Below are positions 1 to 8,900 of a stretch of DNA of 15,004 nt, in pieces. The notes beneath the pieces were generated by a model. It was not told where the DNA came from, searched no databases, and was given only the letters and a program-made list of their open reading frames with translations. The stretch comes from Phoronis ovalis (lineage: Eukaryota > Phoronida > Phoronidae). Location: assembly GCA_028565635.1 (NCBI GenBank), contig JAOXYB010029534.1:1-15004 (forward strand), read 5' to 3'. Made by a program: the position numbers and the translations under genes. Within the stretch, counting starts at the first letter, position 1. Every line of letters starts with the position of its first letter.

Positions 1-39
1 AGCTTACCGTTTGTTTAAGGTTTATGAGTTTTTCTTTGG

Positions 40-375
40 TATCACAAACAGTAGATCTAAAAAATCTTAAATACATTTATGCTAAGAGTACAAAAAAGGA
101 AATAATCACCCCCTCTCTAATAATTGCCCCCTCTAATAATTGCCCCCCCTAAAAGCATTTATTTTAAATAATTGCCCAGGGCGATTATTAAAGAAAATAC
201 GGTAGTTACATTGTGTCTGAAGTTTTATCAGTGCCATAGAATACTGTATTTTACCAAATAATCGCCCTAGGTAATTATTTAAAATAATTGCTTTTAGGGG
301 GGACAATTACTAACTTCTTTGTACTCCTGGCATGAATATTTAAGATTTTTAAATCTATTGTTTGCGATACATATG
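40..375. repeat. Long imperfect inverted repeat (fold-back element)
   Basis: The two halves are reverse complements of each other over most of their length. Clear paired blocks are 60-73 with 337-350 (14 of 14 bases), 144-157 with 289-302 (14 of 14, CCCCCCTAAAAGCA) and 155-189 with 257-291 (32 of 35 by hand). The left arm is about 35 bases longer because a C-rich CTCTAATAATTGCCCC unit is repeated there. The pairing fades near 40 and near 375, and the unpaired centre is around 205-240. No target-site duplication was identified. This is most easily read as a non-autonomous fold-back or MITE-type DNA transposon remnant; no coding capacity is visible. Confidence 0.8.
101..124 (+). repeat. Left copy of 24-bp perfect inverted repeat
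   Basis: This 24-base block, beginning AATAATCACCCCC, is an exact reverse complement of 799-822. The two copies lie about 700 bp apart and could be subterminal repeats of a larger element that encloses the 40-375 palindrome. The exact match is seen directly; the role is inferred. Confidence 0.7.
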
Positions 376-798
376 GCCGATTTTTTGAAGACTGTCACAG
401 TTTATCAAACAAATCAGCTTATTTAAACAAAATTCTGGGCACAATGCAATTTTTTTTTTTCGAAAAAATATTTTGTTGGTCAAGTACAATTTGTGCAGTG
501 ATCCAGGGACTTGTACGTACCACCTAGCTCAATGTGGAAACAATTATTGAAAGTTATCACCAAGAAGTGTAAATCAGTGTAATCAGCATGGAAATGGAGG
601 TGATCAGAAGTTTGTTTTGCAAGCTAAAGCACTTGTTATAGATAGTTTGGGGAAATATTACTAATAAACCCAACAGCCATTTTAAGGGCCAGTGCATCAT
701 CAAAAAGAGCTAATCAACTACATATAATAATGAATTAAAATGTTATTATGTCATATTAATTCAAATGGGTTTTCAAATCAAATTGCCGCACCGAGACG
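376..798. other. Non-coding stretch, no gene seen
   Basis: The stretch is AT-rich, with a T-run near 450-460 and no open frame with exon-like character. It lies between the fold-back repeat and a second block of the same repeat family, so it may be the interior of one larger transposable element or simply intron of the plus-strand gene. Confidence 0.4.
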
Positions 799-870
799 AT
801 TATTAGAGAGGGGGTGATTATTGATTTATTTTAGTCACCAAAGGGGGCGATTATTAGAAAAAAACATGGT
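799..870 (-). repeat. Second block of the C-rich/ATTATT repeat family
   Basis: Positions 799-822 are the exact inverted partner of 101-124. Positions 842-870 hold AGGGGGCGATTATTAGAAAA followed by a CATGGTA end, closely similar to the GGGCGATTATTAAAGAAAATACGGTA segment at 179-204. The block is therefore built from the same modules as the fold-back element to its left, in rearranged order. Confidence 0.65.
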
Positions 871-1331
871 AATACAATTTTTGTTGTGCTGCAAGATTCC
901 AACTTCAATATAGAATCTGGACAATATTTAGGACAACATCCATCCGGGGGTGCACTTAATGTGTAAAGAGTGTGTCCACATGCGCAAACAAAGGTTTTAG
1001 AAAGCCCCCAAATGTGTATATAGGCTGCTAAAAGAACACCCCTTTGAAAGACTTGAAGGTTAAAAAATCGCCCCATTCACAGACCTCACACTTAGGTGGG
1101 ACATAAGACCTCATTCATCATACTTGGTAGTCAGTAATTTAATCTCATAATTAAACATGCTGTATGCTGTACTAGTAGAAAGAACTTTACAACCACAATT
1201 CTGACACCGACATTACACAGTCATGTAAAAATACTAAAGGGCAAGGTATTTGAAAATATTTATTAAGAATATACACAAGTCAATGATCAATGATCCGTTC
1301 CATCCTTATCTCCTGGTTTTTCTTTTTTAAG
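871..1331. other. Non-coding stretch upstream of plus-strand exon
   Basis: This is probably intron of the plus-strand gene, ending in the polypyrimidine tract and AAG acceptor at 1320-1331. An 81-codon open frame on the minus strand (831-1076) is Cys-rich but has no recognisable domain and overlaps the repeat block, so it is not called as a gene. Confidence 0.5.
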
Positions 1332-1420
1332 GCTAAGTTAGGTGGTCGAAGTCTTACAATTTCAAGATTGTCATTAGAAGTTGATGATGGTGCTGCAAAA
1401 ATTGCAATGAGGATCAGAAA
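1332..1420 (+). CDS. Penultimate exon of plus-strand gene
   Basis: This 89-base exon has a pyrimidine-rich acceptor (TCTTTTTTAAG) and a GTAAGA donor. The other two frames meet a stop within the first few codons, so the frame is unambiguous. It encodes 29 complete codons plus two bases carried into the next exon. Confidence 0.65.
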
Positions 1421-1842
1421 GTAAGAATGAAAAGTATTGTCACAGCTTAATCAGCAATGCAGTCACTCAGCGAATTGATTTAGATAACTATAGCATTTTG
1501 CTAACAATGTTGAAAATGTAACATACAATAAATACGAAACACCAAGTGTTTACTTGTTATACTAATGAACTGAAGAGCTTTTTAACCCTATGATAGTTTG
1601 ACATGTGATGCTTTGATAAGTAAATATTGTTTGTAACTTACTGCTGGAATTTAAGTCTGTTCTGGTATCTTTTCTACATATGAAATATTACCTTTTGCAG
1701 AACTACTAATGAAAAAAGAAACAGCGATAGCACCTTTAAAGAAAATGTAAGGAAGCTTCATGGATTACGTCAGAAGAATCCTAATATTTCACCAGACAAC
1801 AGAGTAAGCTTGAAAGCTTTTCAGTCTTTGCCAGAGTTCTAA
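1332..1842 (+). CDS. 3' end of an unrecognised plus-strand gene (two exons)
   Basis: Two exons join to encode about 76 C-terminal residues. Exon 1 is 1332-1420, preceded by TTTTTTAAG and followed by GTAAGA. Exon 2 starts at 1701 after CCTTTTGCAG and reaches a TAA stop at 1840-1842. Exon 1 is open in only one frame, and it leaves two bases (AA) that are completed in frame by the A at 1701. The predicted peptide begins AKLGGRSLTISRLSLEVDDG, continues with a basic KIAMRIRK stretch, and ends KAFQSLPEF. No domain, membrane segment or catalytic motif is visible, and I do not recognise the family. The gene must begin left of the window. It converges on the minus-strand SAM gene, with about 960 bp between the two stop codons. 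The 3' end may be alternative: AGA|GTAAGC at 1803/1804 is a good splice donor. Confidence 0.62.
1701..1842 (+). CDS. Last exon of plus-strand gene, TAA at 1840
   Basis: The acceptor is CCTTTTGCAG at 1691-1700. The frame set by the previous exon stays open for 47 codons to TAA at 1840-1842. The product is hydrophilic (TTNEKRNSDSTFKENVRKLH and onward). If the internal donor at 1804 is used, this exon would end at 1803 instead. Confidence 0.58.
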
Positions 1843-1891
1843 AAGGATCCTTCTTAGAGCATACTGTTGGTATATTTTTTCATATTTACAG

Positions 1892-1930
1892 CATGATGTT
1901 AACAGCACAGATTGCATGTGGGGCTATTAA
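1892..1930 (+). CDS. Possible alternative terminal exon
   Basis: The TTTTTTCATATTTACAG tract ending at 1891 is a strong-looking splice acceptor. The donor AGA|GTAAGC at 1803/1804 is in phase 0, so splicing to 1892 would add HDVNSTDCMWGY and a TAA at 1928-1930. The implied intron is only 88 bases. It competes with simple read-through to the stop at 1840; the sequence alone cannot decide. Confidence 0.25.
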   Translation, partial: HDVNSTDCMWGY

Positions 1931-1931
1931 A
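1926..1931 (+). promoter_or_regulatory. Possible poly(A) signal ATTAAA, plus-strand gene
   Basis: ATTAAA is a common variant poly(A) hexamer and lies 84 bases past the TAA at 1840. In such AT-rich DNA, chance occurrence is likely. Confidence 0.25.
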
Positions 1932-2373
1932 TTTTTTATAGTGAGTGTTTTTGATCTTTTTTTGTATTTTTTCATGTAGTGTTTTGATAATGTGTTTTTA
2001 CTATACAACTACATGAGAAATAATGAAGTGATAATATTTTAACAGGAATACAAGAATAGACAAAATACTTAGAATTCACATAATAGTGATATTGTTCTTT
2101 TTTACTTTTATCGTAAACATTCTATTAAATAGTAGAAACAGAACAAGTTTCAACATTAGTATTAGAATACTGACTTCAGTAGTGGAATATAATTTCCATA
2201 AATTACTTTCGACCTTGAAAATACCAGCAAAGTATACAATAATAATTATACATGTCAATTTATATGAAATTTGGTAATATTTTTTTTTCTTGACACCCTG
2301 TTTATGTAGCATTATATAAGTTAGATATTAAAAATCTATAAATACCAGAACTTATATTATATAATATATAAAT
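1932..2373. other. AT-rich intergenic/3' UTR stretch between convergent genes
   Basis: This is very AT-rich sequence. Overlapping open frames on both strands (2076-2312 minus, 2086-2277 plus) have low-complexity composition typical of chance frames. It probably holds 3' UTR ends of the two convergent genes. Confidence 0.5.
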
Positions 2374-2444
2374 TTTATTAGATACAAAAATGAACTTTTA
2401 TTAATAAATAATTATCCAATACAATAGCTATAAATAATTTTATT
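2374..2444 (-). promoter_or_regulatory. Candidate poly(A) signals for the SAM-domain gene
   Basis: Three AATAAA hexamers read on the minus strand at 2444-2439, 2402-2397 and 2379-2374, some 360 to 430 bases past the stop at 2803. They fit a 3' UTR of about 400 bases (roughly 2380-2802). AT-richness makes any single hexamer weak evidence. Confidence 0.35.
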
Positions 2445-2802
2445 TCAAGCATTTCAAACTTCCGTGTGCACAAACAATCCGTATTTCTAAGGAAAGAATA
2501 TAATTCACCTTTCTTCCACAACTGCATTCCGGCAAAAATTCGTAAAATATAAATATAACACTGTCACTAATCCACACTGTTTTGGAAGACATTCATACTT
2601 TACTATAACAATTTAAACTTAAAAGCTCTAAATTTGTACACATTCAAATAGCATATGGTACACAGAAACTATTAATTTTGAAGATTCAAACATATTAAAG
2701 ATGACAGTTTGGTCTTTGAGAAATGCCAGGAGGTAGAATGCTAGATCCAGACATTCTGGATGTTGCCACTACTTCAAGCATAAGATGATCTTATTTTCAA
2801 TA

Positions 2803-2970
2803 TTAGACAATATAAATATTAAAATTTTCTTGACGGAAGCATAGTTGAGCTTCTTGTAGTATTCTTAATCTTGGTCCCATAGGAATGCCTAAACTTTTGA
2901 GTCTTTCTTCGTTCATATAAGGTAATTCTACCATACCCACATGTTCACGTTCAAAATTTACTGCATACCT
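2803..2970 (-). CDS. SAM gene, last exon with second half of SAM domain and stop
   Basis: The acceptor is GGTTTTGTAG, then AGGTATGCAG. It encodes RYAVNFEREHVGMVELPYMN and LKSLGIPMGPRLRILQEAQ, which complete the SAM domain; the protein then ends a few residues after the helix, at ...NIYIV and TAA (2805-2803). The C-terminal position of the domain makes this a convincing natural end. Confidence 0.88.
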   Translation of the reverse strand, partial: RYAVNFEREHVGMVELPYMNEERLKSLGIPMGPRLRILQEAQLCFRQENFNIYIV

Positions 2971-5900
2971 CTACAAAACCAATATAAATAATTATGCCAA
3001 AAGAATCTGAACTGCTAAAGCATTTAGTATAATGTTGCTACTCAAAGAATTGTTAACAAATATTAAAGCAACAGGATACTGCATGCTCCAGAACAATATG
3101 ATTTACCACAAGAAAAAAGAACCTACCTCATAGCCGAGTCGTTTCAAAAAAATATGAAGTAAAGGTGGTTCTTGTCCAAAAAACCTGAAAAATTGGAAAG
3201 CCGTTACAGGATGCAAAACAAGAATAAATGAAAATTGAATCATTAGTTCAAGCTAGAATTATGAAACTGCACAATTTGTACTTGAGAAATGTTTTGCTTT
3301 GTGTCAACCTTGTATTTGTTATGCAAGAAGCTATTATATCCCATATTTCTCCAATTGGATGTCATAGGTAGAAGCACTAGTTGGTGACTAGTCCCACGAG
3401 GTATCTTAGTGAATGGAACTGACAGCGATGTGTCGCTTTGGATACCTTTTATGACGAAAATTTTGGGGAATCTTTTATGATTCTGTGGTATATTTTGGGA
3501 GTCTAAACATCCTCACTATTGTTAACTTTTGTTAAGAAAAATTAGTCTAAAATTAACTTTTGGCTCATCACATTTTCAAGGTATTTTTTTGCATAAAATG
3601 CTAATTTACAAAAAATCTAGTGACACTGTGACAACTATTCGACATTATATTATACCAAATAAAACTGCATTATTGGTGGATAATGATTGCAACAATTGAT
3701 ATTTTGGGAAGTGTGTGTATCGCAGGTTGCCATTTCTTGCAACTACCCATACACCACCTTAATACTGCTTGTACATGGTGTATAAAAGAATAATTGTGAT
3801 TTCATATCAAAAACTTTGTCAGCTTATTTAACTAAACTTTTAAGAGCCAAAATGGAAAAAAGAAATCCATTAATACATTGAGCATTAATTTCATATTGTG
3901 ACAAACTTACTTTGTTAGCTTGTTAACTCTCTTTGGATTGGTTAATGAAGGTACCCAACCTCTAAACTTCTCAAATTCCTGTACACCTGCTGGATGACCC
4001 CTAGATCCCTGCATGTACAATAATTCTCGTAGCTCTTGCATTTCTTGTTTGATTGATTCAATGTCAGTATAAATTGTATTTTGTGATCGCATCTCTGATG
4101 AAAGATGTGCAACACTTCGGGCAAGGGTAACAACATGAGATTCTAGTCGTGCAAATCTTTTGTTTACATGTCTGGAAAAAATAGGGCAAGTTCCATACTG
4201 CATAAAAAATGATTTTTTAGAGAGAAAAAACAGGAAGTGGAATACTTGTGTAGTAATCAACCCACCAGCAGTTATGTGAGTTGTCACATATTAAAAGTAC
4301 TCTTTTGCTTATTAGAGAAATAAATGTCTGACCTATATGTGCAGTTTTGCCAAATGTAATGGTAGTCTGATTGTTAAATACATTTTAAGTACATATTCAC
4401 TACAAGATATACCAAAAATCAGAAAACATAAAAATCTGGCAATTTTAAAACAGAATAAACAGAGTACTAAACTGAAATTGATTACTGGCGCTTCTTTTAT
4501 TTCAACATAAACTGCACTATATGACTTTTTAACTACCACTGCAATACAATAACGCTCACTTTATTTCTTTATGCCTGTGTTTTTCTGTATGTTTTCGATC
4601 TCTATACCGATTACGACTTAAAACACTGCTGCTTTGTGAAGCAATAGAATTCCGTCTGGAATCATGGTGATAATGTTCTGACACCTTTTCTTTAACATTT
4701 TTCTTTTGGACTACACGTAAAATTTCACTGTACATATTTTCAAGACCTACAACACAATAAAGCTTATCAAAATATAAAGATTTAAGTATTAAGCAAATGC
4801 TACTCTGCTGTTCAACTCACTGGTCTGCTACACAGCTGAGAATGTATTTATACCAAATAGGAAGATTTTTATAAGGTTCCCACCTTGCTTCTTAAGAAAA
4901 TGAGCTACAAAAGTAGGATAACATCAGATTGGTTATTAATAATTTATGGATGCTGTACTCTCGTACTATTTATATATACAGCTTTCTTGTTATGAATACA
5001 TGACATTGAAGAAAAGGGCATGCAGATGCACTATATATGACAGAAATAGATAGGTAACTGTCACCAGGGGGATTGACAGTAGCACCTCACATTATAGTAC
5101 GTGAGAATTGGAATATAAGATGTGTACATAAAGAGTGCCGTGGGTACAGAGAACAGAATTCTTGTGTCATTATATTAAGAAGTTGACATCTCATGATCTG
5201 GGTACTACCCTTACGAAAAAGTTCTATAGAATTCTACAGAGCTCTATAGATATTCTATAGAGACTCTAGAAATTCTATAGAGCCTCTATAGAGCTTATAT
5301 TATAGTTCTGAGAGTAAACATTCAGTTGTACCTATATGAAAAATGCTTTTGGGATTTAATAAATTTTTTAAATTAGTGCATTAAGCAATTAATAAATTAA
5401 TTAGTTTAATTGTTTTTATTAGGAATTGCTCAGTTATGGTAAATTAACAAATTTTAGCTTTATAATTATTAAATTGATAAATATTCATAAGCATCAAAAT
5501 CAGCAGTGTCATTTCGCATAAACATTTCACAAAAAAGAAAAAAATCCTGCAGTACTTTCTATAGAGGATTCTATAGAAAAAGCTCTATAGAGTACTCTAT
5601 AGTAAATCCTATAGAGAGCTCTATAGAATTCTATAGAGCTCTATAGAATTCTATAGAAATCTATAGAGAGCTCTATAGAATTCTATAGAGAGCTCTATAG
5701 AATACTATTGTTTATAGATTTCTATAGAGCTCTATAGAATTCTATGGAGAGCTCTATAGAATTCTATATAGAGCTCTGTAGAAATCTATAGAGTACTCTA
5801 TATAATTCTATAGAAAATCCTATAGAGAGCTCTATAGAATTCTATAGAGAGCTCTATAGAATTCTATAGAGACCTATATAGGATTTTCTATAGAGCAGTT

Positions 5901-8900
5901 GGATTGTCTTTTTTAATGTTTTTTTATTACAATGCAAACTGATGATTTTTTATAACTAAGAAATGATTAAAAAGCTTTCTTTGTCTATCTTGTTACTATT
6001 TCTTACATTTAAAGTACTTGACTAACATCAAATGAATGTAATTATTTTTCACAATTCTAAAAATCATTATTCTAATTTAATACTAAGATCTTGTTTGAAG
6101 TAGGGAATAAATATACATATGACTCAGGTTCAACTAAGTCAGTATCAAACATCAAGAGACAAAAGGAAGCTAGATATAGTAAGTTTTAGCTAAAAGGTGG
6201 TTTTCTGAAATTTTATTGTTTTAAATAAACTTACATGCTATTAAAATATATGCAAATATAGTTGTTTTAATGTTTAATAAAAAAGCACTATGTAAAAAAT
6301 ATTGGATCCGACATAAATACATCAAAAAAATATCCAAAATTCTCTATAGAATTCTATAAAAAGTGACCAACACACTATAGAATCCTCTATAGACCCTCAA
6401 TAGAATTCTATAGAATCTTTATAGACTTCTATAGAAAGTGTCCAATTCTCTATACATTCTATAGAATTCTATAGAAAATCCTATAGAAATTGTTCCAATT
6501 TTCTATAGAAAATCTATAGAGCTTTCTATAGAATTCTATAGAGCTCTCTATAGAATTCTATAGAGCTCTCTATAGAATTCTATAGAGCTTTCTATAGAAT
6601 TGTTCTATAGAATTCTATAGACAATTCTATAGAAATTTTTCATAAGGGTAGTAACGATGATTCAGAGGTGTTCTATATGCCTGGACATTTGACATAAAGA
6701 TATTTGGTAAAAACTGATATTGCGTAGAAATATCAACAGGAAGTGAACACTTTTTTCAATATGGCTGATTCAATACGAGAAAATTTGGGAGGACCAATTT
6801 TAGGTTCACCTGATAGATAACAACTCTTTGGGTTACAGAGGCAGAGATAGGATTATCTAGAGTGCATTCAGTTTGCCTCTTAAGTCTAAACTTTACAAGC
6901 AGTGTAACCTTTTTCTAAATTCGTCACAACTGTCACAGTTATAATTAGACCATTGCAATTTCTCATACATACACGTGAACTTGAGCTGCAGTGCACTATC
7001 TCCAAACACTGATTGTTGCTACAGAAAACATTCCAAATAAAAGTATTCACTTCAAGTTGATGTAGTGTCAGCTTTATTTGCAAGGTATCTCGATCAAGAT
7101 CTCGTTCATAATTAATATACTGTTACAGTAGCTCAAGACTGGGACATTTCAACAAACTTAATACCTGAGAGTTGATTCCTGAGAGCAACAACTTCTTGTG
7201 AAGGAAGACTATCTTGTGCTTTTCCTGAAACGTCATTGTATTTCACTGATGCATAAGATTCATGAGATGTGTTCAATATGGCTGATATTTCTTGTTCTGT
7301 CTTCTCCTCATTCTCCGACAAACATTCCTTAACATCTGGTAATGGTGTTGTTGCTGAAAAAAAAAATTGTTCAAAACTAATACAACATGTAATTACAACC
7401 ATAAACATATTCATATATTAGGGTTTGATTAGAAGAATTTATACATAAAGTATAACATGATTGTATTGTTGTTGTTTATGTCATGGGTATGCCAAGAAAC
7501 TTGATGGTAATTAACATTGTAAATAATTGTCTGCAACTTGTGTATCCACTTGAGACCACCAGAAAATGGGCCATTTACTTGGGGTAAAGAATTCTAAGAA
7601 GCTGCAACATAATAACAACAATTTTCTCAAATACGTTATAGTGCACAACACACATCTTGGGCAAACATGTTGGAACATTATAAAGTATGCATGAAAGTAT
7701 GTAATTTTTGAGGAAGTGTTATAAACTTCTAAACTAATATTTTCTCAAATCTGAGAGCAATATAGTTTATGTATTTTGTTTTAGGATGGCTAGTACCGTT
7801 CAGGCAACTTATTCACTCTTTATACTTGGAAGATAATTTTGTGTAGTTAAACAAAAAGATGGACTAAAAGTATACATTTTTGGAAAGATACTTATATAAG
7901 GATTGTGAAAAATTGCTTTGCTTATATTTCACAGGATTAATTAAATTAATAAGCAAGGAAGCCTTTTGGGAGAAACTCTTTTTCAATAAAAACTTCAGAA
8001 AAAACACCCATACGGCTAGATACAAAGCTGATCGAAAGCTGGCCTAAATATACTTCCAACAGGGATCTCTAATAGTGTCCTGTTTTTTTCTCCATTTTTA
8101 AATGACGTGCTTCTAAAGATATCGATTACAGGAAAAATGAAAACAAATTTGGCTGTTGAAATTTGAAGCATCATAACTTTTGAATAGAAATTCAAAATTT
8201 TAAAATCTGAGATATGCTCTTGGAGAACTCTGAAGTTACTTTTGGCTAAGTTTCTGCTTTGTAACTACAGGGATGGTGAAGCTAATTTTTCAAAAAAATT
8301 GTTTTAAGAAATAACTTTTTACCCAAAATGGCCAGAAAGGAAAAGTTTTCATAGTCTTCTAGTTACCTTTCCAAAAATGTATACTTTATTATAATACTAT
8401 TTTTTCATTAACTGTCCAAAATTTGACAAGAAATTTATGTATAGCTCCAATAAGTCGTGTTGAATGGTACTCGCCATATTAAAAGAAGATATTGCAAAGC
8501 TCAGATGGTACAATTCTGATTCAAAAAAGGTTGCCTAGCACAAAATGTTTGTGATTTAAAAAAATGACACTTAAGCAGCATAGATACATCAAAATGATGT
8601 ATAACAAAAATCACACATTTTGCCAATAATATATTTTTAATTGTAATATCGGCAAAACATGGGAGAAATAAAGCCAGGTAATGTTTCTTGGATTACTTCT
8701 TAAAGCTAGTAAAACTGTTTGTCTTGCTTTTTGCACTGTATTTTAGTTTAAATAATGTTTTGGTAAAAAAATGCAACTTACAAGAGACCGACATTTTAGA
8801 AGAAGATTTTGTTTTTCTGGCAGCAGCAACGGGTCTATGTCCTACAGATTTTTTCAACTTTCCCACACCTGTTCCCTGAGTACTTGCAGTTCTTCTTACA

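Larger units (their letters stand above)
5205..6651. mobile_element. TA-flanked MITE-like element with CTATAG palindrome arrays, 1447 bp
   Basis: The element starts CTACCCTTACGAAAAAGTTC and ends with the near-exact reverse complement; the first 28 bases of each end match at 26 positions by hand. It is flanked by TA on both sides (5203-5204 and 6652-6653), the target-site duplication typical of Tc1/mariner-type elements. It has no transposase frame, so it would be a non-autonomous derivative. Inside are three blocks of CTATAG-based repeats (about 5221-5302, 5558-5895 and 6341-6634) separated by two non-repetitive spacers. Superfamily assignment rests on the TA duplication alone, and a TA match can arise by chance in AT-rich DNA. 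Confidence 0.75.
4747..7164 (-). other. Intron of SAM gene, 2418 bp, with inserted element
   Basis: This is the largest intron in the window. Positions 5205-6651 are occupied by a TA-flanked inverted-repeat element. The flanks 4747-5204 and 6652-7164 show only AT-rich unique-looking sequence. The 65-codon frame at 6886-7083 (minus) is not supported. Confidence 0.8.

Noticed and set aside
831-1076. 81-codon Cys-containing frame on the minus strand
   Set aside because: It has no domain match, starts inside the repeat block, has no splice context, and neighbouring frames look no different.
2076-2312. Overlapping open frames on both strands
   Set aside because: Both are AT-driven low-complexity peptides in the probable 3' UTR region, and no conserved motif is visible.
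5558-5895. Regular repeat spacing that might suggest a CRISPR array
   Set aside because: The units are continuous palindromes with no unique spacers between them, and the surrounding genes are spliced eukaryotic genes.
6886-7083. 65-codon minus-strand frame in the largest intron
   Set aside because: It is bypassed by a phase-consistent splice from 7165 to 4746, and it has no domain or good splice sites of its own.
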